A stretch of 64,000 bases of DNA. Origin: Aporrectodea caliginosa. Lineage: Eukaryota > Annelida > Clitellata > Crassiclitellata > Lumbricidae. A program made the translations under genes and the position numbers. A model generated the notes under the pieces. That model saw only the letters and a list, made by a program, of their open reading frames with translations. It ran no database searches and was not told the DNA's origin. Shown here one piece after another: positions 11,140 to 21,615 of this stretch (the first letter of the stretch is position 1; each line of letters opens with the position of its first letter). The stretch is taken from positions 613,501 through 677,500 of the forward strand of contig JACEVL010000110.1 of NCBI GenBank assembly GCA_020284085.1, given 5' to 3'.

Positions 11140-11450
11140 AAGAAACGCCGTTGATGCCAGCAAAATTTATTTTGAACAGTTCTCGCCGTTTATTGTTGCA
11201 TAATATATGGTCATGTTGATCTAATACATTGCATGCAGTGTTTCTGCTTTCTCTTATATGGGAATATTGCACTTAAACACAGGTGTTTAATTATTTTTGA
11301 ACAGTTTTCACCGTTACTATGGCATAAAACAGTAGTTTCAGTTTAACGACACTGTGTGATTACAAAGATTTTTAGCGTCGCCCTCCTCCTTCAGCCAGGT
11401 TTGGGACTGGCACTGCCAGAGTGTGAGCAGTGGCGGAGTTTAAAAAATCA
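11140..11450 (+). repeat. Repeat C and repeat B copies
   Basis: Repeat C phrases (GAACAGTTCTCGCCGTTTA at 11174, GAACAGTTTTCACCGTTAC at 11299) are followed by a minus-orientation repeat B at 11338-11440. That copy carries CAGTTTAACGACACTGTGTG, GCGTCGCCCTCCTCCTTC and TTGGGACTGGCACTGCCAGA. Confidence 0.65.
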
Positions 11451-12160
11451 AGACATCAGTAACTGTTATCATAATGTTCAGAACAATATGGTTTCTACTT
11501 CATAAAGCAGGCTTTATACTGAAGCATAAAATTAGAGTGGTTTCTACTTCATAAACGGCCTTTATATGAAGCATATATAGTGCACAACGACCCGTTGTTT
11601 GAAAACGTTTTAAAGGTGTCTGAAGAGAGTTCTGAAGCCAATCAGTTATGTTTTGGCGAGGCAGGGCAAGTGTAAGAGCATCGGCTTTACGACAAACTAT
11701 CCGACTATAGATAATTATTTCAGGAGATAAAACAACAATATTATTGTATGTGAGAAAGAGAGATCCAATGGGAAAAATCAAATTAGATTAACGGATTAAG
11801 AAAGTGATAACAATTTTACCGTAGCATTGGATTCCATGTCGTCGTTTTTATGAACGGTTGGTGCTACGAATTCGATGACATTTCTGTTGAATGGAGTTGA
11901 TGGTCGAAGCAGATCCTCTGAAGGAGTGGCTTCCGTTGAGAACGAGAATGGAAGAGGACCACACCGAGAAATGACGGATTGTTCCGTTAGTGTGGCGACA
12001 TTTCAAACCGAGTTGCAGCGCATTGATGCAGAGTCTGTGTCTTGTTTTATGTTACATATATGATATCGCCTCTTTCTCTCTCTTTATCTATGTCTCATTC
12101 ACTCGTCGTCTATATGAGCGAAAGCAATATGGACACACATTCGCCCACGCACGCACACAT
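11451..12160. other. Mostly unassigned; ends in CA/CT microsatellites
   Basis: A module-A-like phrase (AAACGTTTTAAAGGTGTCTG) is at 11602-11621. A 62-codon open frame at 11875-12063 is compositionally plausible but has no family motif, so it is not called. TCTC and ACGC/CACA repeats start at 12070. Confidence 0.35.
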
Positions 12161-12560
12161 GCACGCACGCACGCGCGCACACACACACACACTCTTCTTC
12201 TCCCGCTCTTTCTCTTTCTCCACCCTCTCCTTCTTTGTATCTCTCGGTATTTGTGCGTTTGTGTGTATGTGTGTCACTCAGTCTCAATATCTGTCCATCT
12301 GACTTTCGGTCTTTCGGAAAGGAAGGTGCTAGTCTTTGTCCCGATAGGTACCTGCTTTTATTTCGTCTTTACTGTACCACTGTATCTTTTTTCGCAACTC
12401 GCTGCCTGTCTGTCTATCGTAACCTTCTTAGTTCACTTTGCTCTCTATCTATCTTTCCCTGCCTCTCTATCGCTTTCCTATTCCTTGCTTCTCTTTCTGT
12501 CTCTAAATATCTCTCCTTCGTTTTTTTATATTTCTCTACATCTCCCTCCCTCTCTCCACT
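12160..12560 (+). repeat. CA then CT-rich low-complexity tract
   Basis: (CA)n at 12166-12192 leads into about 370 bp of pyrimidine-rich TCTC/CTTT sequence with short unique islands. Confidence 0.7.
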
Positions 12561-12599
12561 ATTTCAGCAGCCACTTGTAATTTACAGTCAACCGGTTTC

Positions 12600-12930
12600 T
12601 TCATCTATAAATCGCAGCGCTCCTCGTCGCTGAATCCGATCTGCAAGTGGCCAAAGCGTCGTCTTCTCCTCCACAGCTAATCAACTCCGTCCACAGAGGA
12701 GCCAGAAGGGTCTCGCCCGCCGATCGTCCGTCGACCAATGATTGTCACTGACGCCGTTCGACGACTGAGAATAAGGCGAAACGCACCGAGACGGCCGCAC
12801 CGTCCCTCTGGTGGCCTCCGCCGACGGAGTAAGCGCGATTCCCCTGGCATTAGGTGTGGGGTTAAATGAGGACCGGCGAAAAGAGTTCCGGGAAGTGCTG
12901 TAATTTGTTGAGTCACCAGGAATTTTGATT
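12600..12930. other. GC-rich unique block
   Basis: Unlike its surroundings it is CpG-containing and non-repetitive. It has GGTGTGGGGTTAAATG (T-box-like AGGTGTG nearby at 12851) and a GACCAATGATTGTCAC segment. The minus strand is open for 79 codons but without recognisable family sequence. It could be a regulatory island or an exon of unknown type. Confidence 0.25.
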
Positions 12931-13107
12931 GTAAAAATATAACTGGTCTTTTGACAGAGGCCGGTTTAGCAATCTGATGTCGACCCTAAGACCCTTTGCC
13001 GCCTTTGATATTTATATTCCTAGGATTTAAGTAATTTACTTGGATAATAACAGTGGTAGCAGTAGCCTAAGAATCCCTGTTCAGATGGCGCTAGTATCAG
13101 TATAGGA

Positions 13108-14200
13108 TTGGATCCACAGTTTAACGGCAGCTTATGAAAACATAGGCTAGGCCGTCGCCGCCGACAAAGATTATTTTTGGCATAGTATCAGTATTATACT
13201 CTCGAAGTACGTACATATAACGCCATACGAATGTATTTATAAAGGTGCTTAGTATCAACAATCATTATTCATGGCCCGTTTGTTTCACATTATGGTTAAC
13301 GCGACACTGTATTCGTTTCCAATAGTAACAACGTTAGAACCTTTCAAGAGGCAAAATCTAGTAATGCTATACTGAAGCGTGATTATATATAGCTTTCAAG
13401 AATATGTTAAAAAGGTGTTCAGCGTCAACCATCTCGTATGACCTACTTTCTTCCTATTGTATATTCGCCACCATATTCTTAGTTTATAAGTTGGCTGTAA
13501 TTTAATAGCGTATAGTTAATGAGTGAGTGAGTGAGTAGCTGCTGTTTAACGAGGCTGTGTTATAACAAAGATGATTAGCGTCACCCTACTACTCTATTCT
13601 CTGCTCTTGCTCTGCCTCACTGTATACCATAAGAACCTTCAAGGCACATGGACCTCCTAGAAAGATCTCTAAACAATTACTCGAGCTACAACCATATCTC
13701 GAACGATTTATGCCTCTCCTGCATGGTGGGGTCTAGCGAGTGGAAGGGACAAAACCCGCCTCGAAGTCTTCATGAACAGGCTCAGGGGTGCCGGCTGTTA
13801 ACATCCTGATGGTCCGACCGCTTAAAAGCTAGCACAAGCGGCAGCAATCCAGGGCAATGAGTTTCACGTCATCCGTGGTTTCTGCCAAGTGCAGCGAGAA
13901 CCGTTATATACCTTTCTACAAACGGCACACAACTGCTCCCTCCCTGATGAAGACTCGATGAACTTTATCCCAAGAATGTTATATAGAAATATGTACTAGA
14001 AACTCAACTCTAAGCAGCCATTCTGTCAATTGCTTCTGTTAACCTACAGCATTTGCCTCTTTTTCGGGATATAAACGAATGCATACATACGGATAGATTC
14101 CTTCAAATTACGGACAATGGCGTAGTTTTATATATATAGCGTTGAACGAATATGTTATAAAGGGGTCTAGACTCAACCATTATTCCCTTCGCGGCGCAAG
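13108..14200 (+). repeat. Repeat C and module A copies with an unassigned middle part
   Basis: 13108-13195 is nearly identical to 52810-52905 (GGATCCACAGTTTAACGGCA and GCCGCCGACAAAGATTATT). Module A copies lie at about 13185-13265, 13370-13440 and 14120-14190 (GTTATAAAGGGGTCTAGAC). A minus-orientation repeat B fragment is at 13530-13600. The stretch 13600-14080 has many small open pieces but no family match that I can name. Confidence 0.55.
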
Positions 14201-14463
14201 TCACCAACACGGAAGTTTACCGGCTCACGATGCTGAAATCCAGGATAATTGTTATTTTATTTAAATTAAAATTCGCCGCTCCTTGATTTGCCAAAAGTAG
14301 GCTGAAATATTTCTAGCTACATGACAGTGTTATTTTGTTTTGATGCAAGTTCAAGCAACGATAATAATTAACTACGGCGTATTCTTGCATTCTGAATATC
14401 GCAATGCTTATACATGAGTCCACATGAGCCTACTTGTTCATCGTTTCATGGTGCATACATTGG

Positions 14464-14568
14464 TGACGTCATCGATCTTTGTGTGATCGACAGAAGCAGG
14501 AGGAAAGGGAGGATGGGATATGTTACCACCGATTTCTGGGAAAAGGAGGCCGTCCATAAGTGACGTCA
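14464..14568. promoter_or_regulatory. Two perfect CRE palindromes
   Basis: TGACGTCA occurs at 14464-14471 and again at 14561-14568, about 97 bp apart. The second sits in a 10-bp palindrome GTGACGTCAC inside the left end of a candidate TIR element, so it may be transposon-borne. Confidence 0.3.
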
Positions 14569-14893
14569 CACTATTTTGGCACAAAATGACTCCAATCCAC
14601 ATCTTGTCACAGTTTAAGCATTAATAACTCAGCAGTCTAACCCCTTCCCGCATCTGGTTGCCGATTGGTGAGAGCGCTCGGCCTGTAACGCGCTGAGTAT
14701 GGGTTCGAGCCTCCAGTCAAAAGGTTAATTGCTGTGTTGGAGGTACCTTGTGCAAGTCCTTCACTCACAATTGCTCAGCGCCATCGATGTTCTGTCGTAT
14801 GGTCGTGTGCACTTCTGAACTATGGAAGGAGGGCAATATCAGATACAGCTGTATTGTATAATTGTTCTGTATTTATGGACGGCCCCTTAGATC
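14547..14893. mobile_element. Candidate short TIR element carrying a SINE-2
   Basis: GGCCGTCCATAA at about 14549-14560 is repeated inverted as TTATGGACGGCC at about 14873-14884. The A/G-rich and C/T-rich flanks extend the match imperfectly. A plus-orientation SINE-2 occupies the interior. No clean target-site duplication was found, so this is tentative. Confidence 0.35.
14655..14865 (+). repeat. SINE-2 copy (tRNA-derived), plus orientation
   Basis: The head reads TTGGTGAGAGCGCTCGG (A-box region) and ATGGGTTCGAGCCTCC (B-box region), as in a tRNA. The body is TGTGCAAGTCCTTCACTCAC, AATTGCTCAGCGCCATCGAT and a tail near TACAGCTGTATTGTA. The same body occurs at 27640-27765. Confidence 0.75.
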
Positions 14894-14894
14894 A

Positions 14895-15400
14895 GTGCAT
14901 AGTTTAAACTCTGCAACTACTGGGACAAAATGTCCCAGTAGTCTTAGGATTTGTCCCAGTTGTTTTAGGACTTGCCCCATAGTTTGGGTGATTTGTTCCC
15001 GATAATACTATAACACTCTACTTTTAATATTAGCTCACAAAACTAAATTGTTAACCTTCTAATTCGAAATATTCAACAAACTAAAGTGGCTGCAAATTCT
15101 CTAAAATGAGTTGTCGGCTGGGGCTCCGCCACAGACCAAATTGGGGGAACTTACGACGCTCTCCAGACCCCAAAAATGTCGCAACAGACTTTTTCCCAGT
15201 AGTTCAAATTCTTTTAAATATGCACTGCCTTAAATACTTCCTTGCCCGGACCCGATTTGGCAGTGTGTCTGTGGTGGGTCGGTCGATGGCAGGCGCTAAG
15301 AGGACCCGTTCTTCCGGATCGTCTTATGCTGGATATCCTGGATTAGCGTCTATGCGTCCGCTCAGGACTGTTTATGTTAGTGTACTACGAGAGGAAACTA
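14895..15400. other. Unassigned; short GTCCCAGTAGT repeats
   Basis: GTCCCAGTAGTCTTAGGATT and related phrases recur three times between 14920 and 15000, and once more near 15195. A 113-codon open frame at 15106-15447 has no recognisable domain and runs into a GA-rich repeat; it is not called. Confidence 0.35.
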
Positions 15401-15990
15401 CGGCGAGGAAGAACGGAGATGGAAGGAAGGGAGGATGGAAAGGGTGAAGTATAGAGACAGGGAAGGGTACGGAAGAGGGTTCGTTTCGGATGAAGATGAA
15501 GATGCGGGGATTGGAAAGCGGAAGGAGAAGATGGAGGAGGGCGGCAGGATGAAACGGTGGATTGTAAGGGGGCGGCAGGTGATGGAGGTGTTTCCATCGG
15601 ATGAGATCATCGGTCCAGAAGGAAGCGGAGAAGATGAAAGAGGGAGGAGATGAAAGAGGGAGGATAATGAGAAGGAAGCGTGGAGAGGAAGTCTTTTAGT
15701 TGGAGAGAGACGATTGAAGGCAGGGCAGCAATAAGACGGATGGATAGCTCAGATAGGAGCAGAGAATATAGGAGGAGAGGGAGGAACAGAGAGACCGAGA
15801 GAGAGACAGACAGACAGAGACAGACATACAGATACAGAGAGGCAGAGAGACAGAAGTGGAGACGGAGACGGAGACAGAGACAGAGAAACAGCGAGAGACA
15901 GACAGAGAAGAGAAAGAGAGAAAGGATTCGAGAGAGACAGACAGACAGAGAGGGAGAAAGAGAAAGAGACAGAGAAAATAAACAAATAAA
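15400..15990 (+). repeat. Purine-rich GGA/GAGACAGA tract
   Basis: About 590 bp almost free of pyrimidine runs: first GGAAGG/GGAGGA, then GAGACAGA and GACAGACA units. Long open frames on both strands are repeat artefacts. Confidence 0.85.
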
Positions 15991-16370
15991 CAAAACGAAT
16001 GAATGAATTAATTATTAATTTTACGAATGAACGAATTAATTAACCCCCGAACGAACAAATGAAGAGGGAACAATTGAGGGAATGAATGAAGAAGGCCTTC
16101 GAAAGCAAATGGAAACATAGCAATCTGTTGAGAAGTTCTTCTTTGATAACTTTATCAATCAATCATCACAAAAAGTCATGAGAAAAGAAACTTATGCTAA
16201 CACAGAAACTCAACAGGCAATTCCCATTAACCAGAATACCTTACAATGAATCCGATTAAGCTATTCCACCATATTTTGCCAGATGCTGAGGTTTATTTTT
16301 GTAACAAATCTGCACTTATCGACACTTAACATTGTTTTATAATATGCATCAATAGAGAGTTATCGTATAA
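15991..16370. other. AT-rich, no gene seen
   Basis: A short GAATGAATTAATT run is at 15999-16050; the rest is unassigned AT-rich sequence. Confidence 0.4.
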
Positions 16371-17310
16371 TCTCTGTCTGTCTCTCCGACCGTCCCCCAG
16401 TCCGTCTGTCTGTCTCTGCGTGTGTCTGTCTGTCCGTCCGTCCGTCTGTTCGTCTGTCTGTCTATCTTTATTTGTCTGTTTTTTTTTATTCCTTTAAGTG
16501 TGCATCCTTTTTTATTAAATGCTTGTTTTTGTAAGTACATATGTATTCATATTATTCATATGGATATGAATTACTTATAAATTCATTTTATATCATTTAT
16601 ATAATTTATGTTACGTTTATGCGTTTAGCACTTTCTTCATCTGGGTGTTCATGTGTGTCTGCCTATCTGTGTATAACTTTGTATGTATGTATGTATGTAT
16701 GTTTGACTGTCTGTGCGTCTGTCTGTCTGTCTGTCTGAGTCTGTTTGACTGTCTGTCTCTCTCTGTCCAGATGTGTTTGTGTCTCATTCTTTATGTCATT
16801 CGGAAGGGCGAGAGAAAGCAGGTCAAAGTTTTGTGTTGGCTGCTAATTGACCCAACGAAGCGGGATGAAGTCGACCCAGATGGAGTCGATAGCGGTAATC
16901 GTCTCAGGGAATGACGGAGACAGAGAGACGGACAGAGATAGACACAGATAGATAGACACAGAGACAGACAGAGAGAGACTCTCTTCAGATTGCGCTGTTT
17001 GTTGATTTGAGTCTAATGCGGAATTTTGACGGGGACAGGGCGACCGACAGAAGACAGACAGAGAGACGGACAGAGACAGACACAGAGAGACAGACACAGA
17101 GAGACAGACAGACGGACGGACAGAGACAGACACAGAGAGACAAACAGACAGACAGAGAGACGGACAGAGACAGACACAGAGAGACAGACAGACAGACAGA
17201 GAGACGGACAGAGACAGACACAGAGAGACAGACAGGCAGACAGACAGACGGACAGAGACAGACACAGATAGATAGACAGAGAGAGAGAGAGAGAGAGAGA
17301 CAAGCAGACA
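16371..17310 (+). repeat. TCTG, TATG and GACAGACA microsatellites, including a 40-50-bp higher-order array
   Basis: TCTG/TCCG tetramers lie at 16372-16475, TATG/TCTG at 16680-16770. At 17045-17300 there is a higher-order array of a 40-50-bp unit combining AGACAGAC, GAGACGGACAGAGACAGACA and CAGAGAGA. A related partial sequence, CTCTTCAGATTGCGCTGTTTG, precedes it at 16980 and recurs after it at 17332. Confidence 0.85.
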
Positions 17311-17537
17311 TACAAAGTGGTCAGGAGAGACTCACTTCAGATTGCTCTCTGTTTGTTGATTTCAGACTAATGTGGAATTTTCTCTTTCGACCGTTTATCG
17401 ATGTTCTGTTTACACAGTCGAAATTTTTTCGAGTGTTCCAAGTGTCTGCGTACTCTCAGGAGGAAACAGTGTCTACTTTGATCAGACACTTCTGTTATTA
17501 CCATTATACAATTGTTTATTATTCTGTTTTTTATTAA

Positions 17538-18545
17538 CCCTGCGACTACCGCTGGGGTCAAAAATGACCCCAGAGGCATTTTGTATTAGTGCTGCTCACC
17601 CCCCATAAGAGATATCTCAACGAAATTTTATGACTTTATAGGTATTCCTGTTTTATACAAAATTCCAAGTTTTATTTTACATTTTCTAACACCAGGTGGC
17701 ACAGGTATTCCATTTATACATTGAGTACCAGTGGGGTCGTTTTTGACCCCAGTGTAAACTGATTAATTCTGGCATATGTAAAAAATAATAAAATACATTT
17801 TTATTGACCTAACATTTATTTTAGAAGTATTTTTAACAAAGATAAACTATTATAAATTGTTTACATGGTAAATTTATTACAATAATTATGACAGTCCGCT
17901 AACAGATGTCCAACTAGTTATGAGAAAACCAATTATATAAGAAACTGAAGTGGATAAATAAGAAAGATAGTGCCATCTATGTTGAAACATGGATTGATAT
18001 TTCGGACAAGTCAAGAAATGAAGCAGTGCAGCAGCTGCAGAGTTTAGACGATGTTTCAGCAACAGCATGACTAGAAATCGGTTCCAGAAAATATCACGTT
18101 CGCTTAGATTTGACGATGCGGTGCGCAGAAGAGAACGTCAATATCCTAAACAACTTGCAACTGTTAGAACAATATTTGACAAGTGGACAAAATCATTAGA
18201 AAGTGATAAGAATTCCAACATAATCTGTGCCGCCTGTAAGCGCAATGAGGTCGTTTTTGCGAGTATACCTGTATAAACTTCAAACAGTAACGGTAATGAC
18301 CGGAAATTGTCCATATTAGTTTTGAACATTGAACACTCGGTCACTTTGAACACTAATCTGTAACTATTAAATTAAAAATTAATTCATTCCAACAGCCTAT
18401 ACATGTTCCAAATACTTTACTAAAAATTGTTTTCATGGCAATAAATAAAATGCAAAAAACAAATAACTTATTGTAAAAATTGTGTTGGGGTCATTTTTGA
18501 CCCCACTGGTACTCAGTGTAACAAAAAATTCTGGTAATCTGAGGG
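17538..18545 (+). mobile_element. Degenerate piggyBac-like element with TTAA target duplication
   Basis: A 1,008-bp element bounded by TTAA on both sides (17534-17537 and 18546-18549). Its ends begin CCCT and finish AGGG, as in the piggyBac superfamily. Just inside each end is a hairpin of the form TGGGGTCAAAAATGACCCCA (17553-17572; and 18485-18504), with a third, diverged copy at 17732-17753. A fragment of piggyBac transposase is present, but almost all of the roughly 500-600-codon gene is missing, so this is a non-autonomous, internally deleted relic. Confidence 0.88.
18067..18276 (+). pseudogene. piggyBac transposase fragment (start of DDE domain)
   Basis: The frame reads MTRNRFQKISRSLRFDDAVR, then RRERQYPKQLATVRTIFDKW. 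This matches the conserved start of the DDE_Tnp_1_7 (PGBD) domain: M-S/T-R-N-R-F, then L-R-F-D-D, then R...DKLAPIR..FDKW. The same frame continues upstream as RRCFSNS before a stop, and breaks near 18276. None of the catalytic aspartates downstream in the family are retained. It lies inside the TTAA-bounded element 17538-18545. Confidence 0.9.
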
Positions 18546-18548
18546 TTA

Positions 18549-18680
18549 AGCGACACTTGCTAATGGTCAAGCATCAATCGATGGCGCTGAGCTATTGCGA
18601 GTGAAGGACTTGGTCGAGGTCCGTTATGTACACAGTAACCGTTACATGGCGAGCACTCTAACCAATCGGCTACAGTAGTT
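18549..18680 (-). repeat. SINE-2 copy, minus orientation
   Basis: Carries TCAATCGATGGCGCTGAGC, TGCGAGTGAAGGACTTGG and GCGAGCACTCTAACCAATCG, the complement of the SINE-2 head and body. It directly abuts the 3' TTAA of the piggyBac-like element. Confidence 0.65.
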
Positions 18681-18764
18681 GTTTTAGTGTTTAACAACGT
18701 CTTATGGCCTGCATGATTTACCCGCCAAGGCCATGACAACAGTTACAACGCCTACATTGATGGA

Positions 18765-19262
18765 TCCAGAGTTTAACGACATCTCATGGCAGCGTAGGCC
18801 GTTGACGTCAAACGAAATCAGTTTGAACAGTTCTCACCAGAGCTCGAGGGTACGCGTACCCTAAAACAGAATACGTTAAAATACGTACGTACCTTTCAAA
18901 AAATAGAATACGCGTATGGTACGTATCATACACGAAAATTTTATTTATGGTTTACTCGGCGACCCATAGCCTACGTATAATCTGACATTAGTGCATTAAG
19001 TGCAATGTATGCTGGATAAAAAACACAAACCTACAATATAGCATTGCAGCAATTTACTACGCTGTATACTGGATTGTGATTGTTTGCTTAAATTAAATTG
19101 AACATTCTTATACTGAGCAATGACGTGGTTAACGTATTTTTGTAAAATAGGGTACGTTAAAAAACGTACGTACCTTTCAAAAACTAGAATACGTATGGTA
19201 CGTACCCTCGAGCTTTGGATCTCACCGTTCATACGGCATAATATCGTAATAGCAAATCTGTT
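18765..19262 (+). repeat. Repeat C copy split by a TIR element
   Basis: The left half (GGATCCAGAGTTTAACGACA to TTGAACAGTTCTCACC, ending 18838) continues in the right half (TCTCACCGTTCATACGGCAT, from 19220). Other copies (31980-32070, 11174) run straight through this join, proving the intervening 381 bp is an insertion. Confidence 0.75.
18839..19219. mobile_element. Short non-autonomous TIR element nested in repeat C
   Basis: 381 bp flanked by the direct repeat TCTCACC (18832-18838 and 19220-19226; 7 bp, or 7 of 8). The ends carry AGCTCGAGGGTACG at left and its complement CGTACCCTCGAGCT at right. Inside each end is a direct repeat of about 55 bp (ACGTACGTACCTTTCAAAAA at about 18881 and 19165). 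The target size fits hAT or a related superfamily, but the TIR is not diagnostic. There is no coding capacity. Confidence 0.7.
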
Positions 19263-19716
19263 ACTTCCTCAATGTCATGCCTAAATAATTATCATCGGCT
19301 TACTAAGTTTCACATTGTCGAGGAATGCACTCGATGGGTTTCACTTCGCTTTCTTTTATAGGACGAGAATTACACTTAAAAGAGGTGTGCTATTTTTCAG
19401 TTCCCTTCGTTTGTATGGCATAATACAGCTCTAACGTATTGTGTAAGAGATCGTCTGCATCAATCGCCTTTTGCGTTCCCTGTTTATTTAGCACTCATTG
19501 CAGACATTATAAAGGTGTCTAACGATTGCGCTGTTATCAATCGGCTCTCATATCCCACCATACTGTGTCGTAAGTATACGCATAATTATATTTCAGTGTG
19601 TGCGGATGAATTGTATATAGAGCCTTCTCATTTCCGAGCCTCCCAAGGACAGGCACAGTTTGTCTAACTATAGACATTTTTGACTATTGGCCAGAAGCGG
19701 TCTAGATTTGCCAGAC

Positions 19717-20200
19717 GGTTCCGCGACAACTCGTCGAACGACATTTCGTCTAACGACACTTCGTCTACGACAATTCGTCTAACGACATTTCGTCTACCAG
19801 TGTATCTGTATCCATTACGGCTAATCAACAGAGGCCGCTTTCGTATAGTTTCGCTAAAGCGTGCTATATATTCTCAGGAATCCAGCTTCTAATTACTGAC
19901 AAGATAATTTTCATCAATCCAGCTTCTATTGAGTGGAAACCTATTTTCATCCACGCATCCATGCTGATTTCCAGCTTCTATTTACGGGAAAAATTATTTC
20001 GATCACTCCAGCTTCTATTTCAACACAGGAATGTCTTCATCAATCCCATTTCTATTTCGTAAAACAGTTTTTTTCATCAATCCAGCTTCCATTTTAAAGT
20101 GACAACATCAAATAACTTAGTAGACGAAATGTCGTTCGACGAAATGTCGCTCGACGAAGTGTCGTAGACGAAATGTCGTTCGACGAGTTGTCGTGACACC
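19717..20200. mobile_element. Foldback element with iterated CGACATTTCGTC motifs and 9-bp target duplication
   Basis: 484 bp flanked by the perfect direct repeat TTGCCAGAC (19708-19716 and 20201-20209). The inverted ends are about 75-80 bp long, starting GGT and containing CGACAACTCGTCGAACGACA. Each arm is built of a motif of about 15 bp (TCGTCTAACGACATT and variants) repeated four to five times. The middle (19872-20095) is a degenerate tandem repeat with CATCAATCCAGCTTCTATTT in each unit. A 9-bp duplication with long TIRs suggests the Mutator (MULE) superfamily. No transposase is present. Confidence 0.8.
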
Positions 20201-20319
20201 TTGCCAGACATTCCTAATTGATCGCATTGGCATTGTAAGAGACGCTCTTTCTGGCAGCTCCTTTTAAAGTGATCCAACAGTTTTTCCAGTGATCCTACGG
20301 TTCAATCTAATCTTATATG

Positions 20320-20480
20320 ATTTGATCCGACCTAATATGAGATCATCTCATGGGATCTCATATGGTCAAGTCGAATATGATATGATATGATGTGATATGA
20401 TATAGTATGATACGATACGATATGATATGATGTAATCAAATCTATTTAGTGTAAATCTAATATAATCCGATATAATCTAA
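20320..20480 (+). repeat. ATATG/GATCTCAT degenerate pentamers
   Basis: (ATATG)n-like run with GTGATATGATATAG variants, then TAATCTAA degenerate units. Confidence 0.7.
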
Positions 20481-20696
20481 AGCTGGTCTAAATCCCAGGT
20501 TTTCCAAGGCACTAGTTTAACACCCGTTAATCATCAATCGCTAATAGTTGCTTCCATGCACTGGAACTATAGCAGAACTGAAACCTTTGTATGGCATCCA
20601 TCTATTTAAAAGTCGTTGTATTGATTGTTGTGACGGTGATTATAATGGTTATTATTCAAAATCACTGTCTTTCGGCATCAAAGGCCGTTGACATAT

Positions 20697-21033
20697 AGGT
20701 GCCGACTCCTTGGGAGCCTTGGGTGCCAATGCACCCAGAGAGAAAGTTCAGTGGGTGCCTGGCACCCAGAAGAATTCACACCTTAAATTCAAATTGTTTA
20801 CATTATGTTACAGTAATCTCACAATTGTGAAGCAGGACAACACAAATACCCAACCTTGCATGATATCACAATAGTGAGTTTCAAATACTTTTTCTAGCCA
20901 CGTAACTCATGATTTATTTTCCCAAAATGTACTAAAAGTCACCTTTGGCAATGTAGAATATAAACAAATTTCACGGGTACGGGGGTAGGACCCAGGCAGT
21001 GGCACCCAGAGACAAAACCAAAAGTCGGCGCCT
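20697..21033. mobile_element. TIR element with unusual 16-bp flanking direct repeats
   Basis: 337 bp beginning AGGTGCCGACT and ending AGTCGGCGCCT (11-bp TIR, one mismatch), with several GGGTGCC/GGCACCC repeats inside. The flanks AAGGCCGTTGACATAT (20681-20696) and ATGGCCGTTGATATAT (21034-21049) match at 14 of 16 positions. That is longer than the duplications of common cut-and-paste superfamilies. The flank is itself repeat-C-like, so chance juxtaposition is possible. Confidence 0.5.
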
Positions 21034-21389
21034 ATGGCCGTTGATATATAGATATTGAGAATATGTGTTACAGTAACCCGTAAGAGTAGAAGCTAGATGG
21101 AATCTAACGTTGGAACGAAGCTGATGTTTAAATCAGTACTTTAAGCATCAGCGAATATTTTACCGATTTTTCATTCTATCGATTTTCTATGTAGAAACTC
21201 GGAGAAGATTCAAGTATTCAGCGTTACGTTCCTTTGACAGTTTAGACTTCAAGCGCTTTAAGTACTCAGTACTTTAAGCATTCCGGAAACGCGTTTAAAA
21301 GGTATCTAAATATTAACAAATCCATCATTCAGAACTTTTTATTGAAGCCGTATCAAGTTATCCAGTGATTAGGAACAACTTAAAGTAAG

Positions 21390-21615
21390 CAAGTAAGTAA
21401 GTATATTCTTTATTTATCCAAATGCGTAACCGCACATTGGTTCACAAATCACAATACATGATATTTAACATTATAAAGCATTCTTGTTAAAAAGTTTTCC
21501 TCATAAAGTTGTCCACCCGTGGGATAATTCGCTCATCCGGTCTGATAAGCAGGGAATAAGGGAGTGTCCTTACAGGATTCTCCACCAAATACCATCATTT
21601 GATTAAAATAATTTA
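21390..21615 (-). mobile_element. 3' end of a non-LTR retrotransposon with (CTTA)n tail
   Basis: On the minus strand an open stretch ends RPDERIIPRVDNFMRKTF and stop. A short 3' UTR follows with GTGCGGTTACGCATTTGG, AATAAAGAATA and a CTTA-repeat tail (21395-21412 on plus). The same 3' UTR and tail occur in plus orientation at 29040-29195. The protein end is not diagnostic of a clade. Confidence 0.6.

Noticed and set aside
11875..12063. Possible 62-codon exon (C-terminal-tail-like, Ser-rich)
   Set aside because: Composition is plausible for a receptor tail, but there is no splice acceptor consensus, motif or partner exon.
13600..14080. Possible LINE fragment
   Set aside because: Several short open pieces looked protein-like in translation, but no RT, endonuclease or zinc-knuckle motif could be matched and all frames are broken.
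15607..16006. Arg/Glu-rich or Ser/Leu-rich proteins
   Set aside because: Products of a GAGACAGA-type purine tract in different frames.
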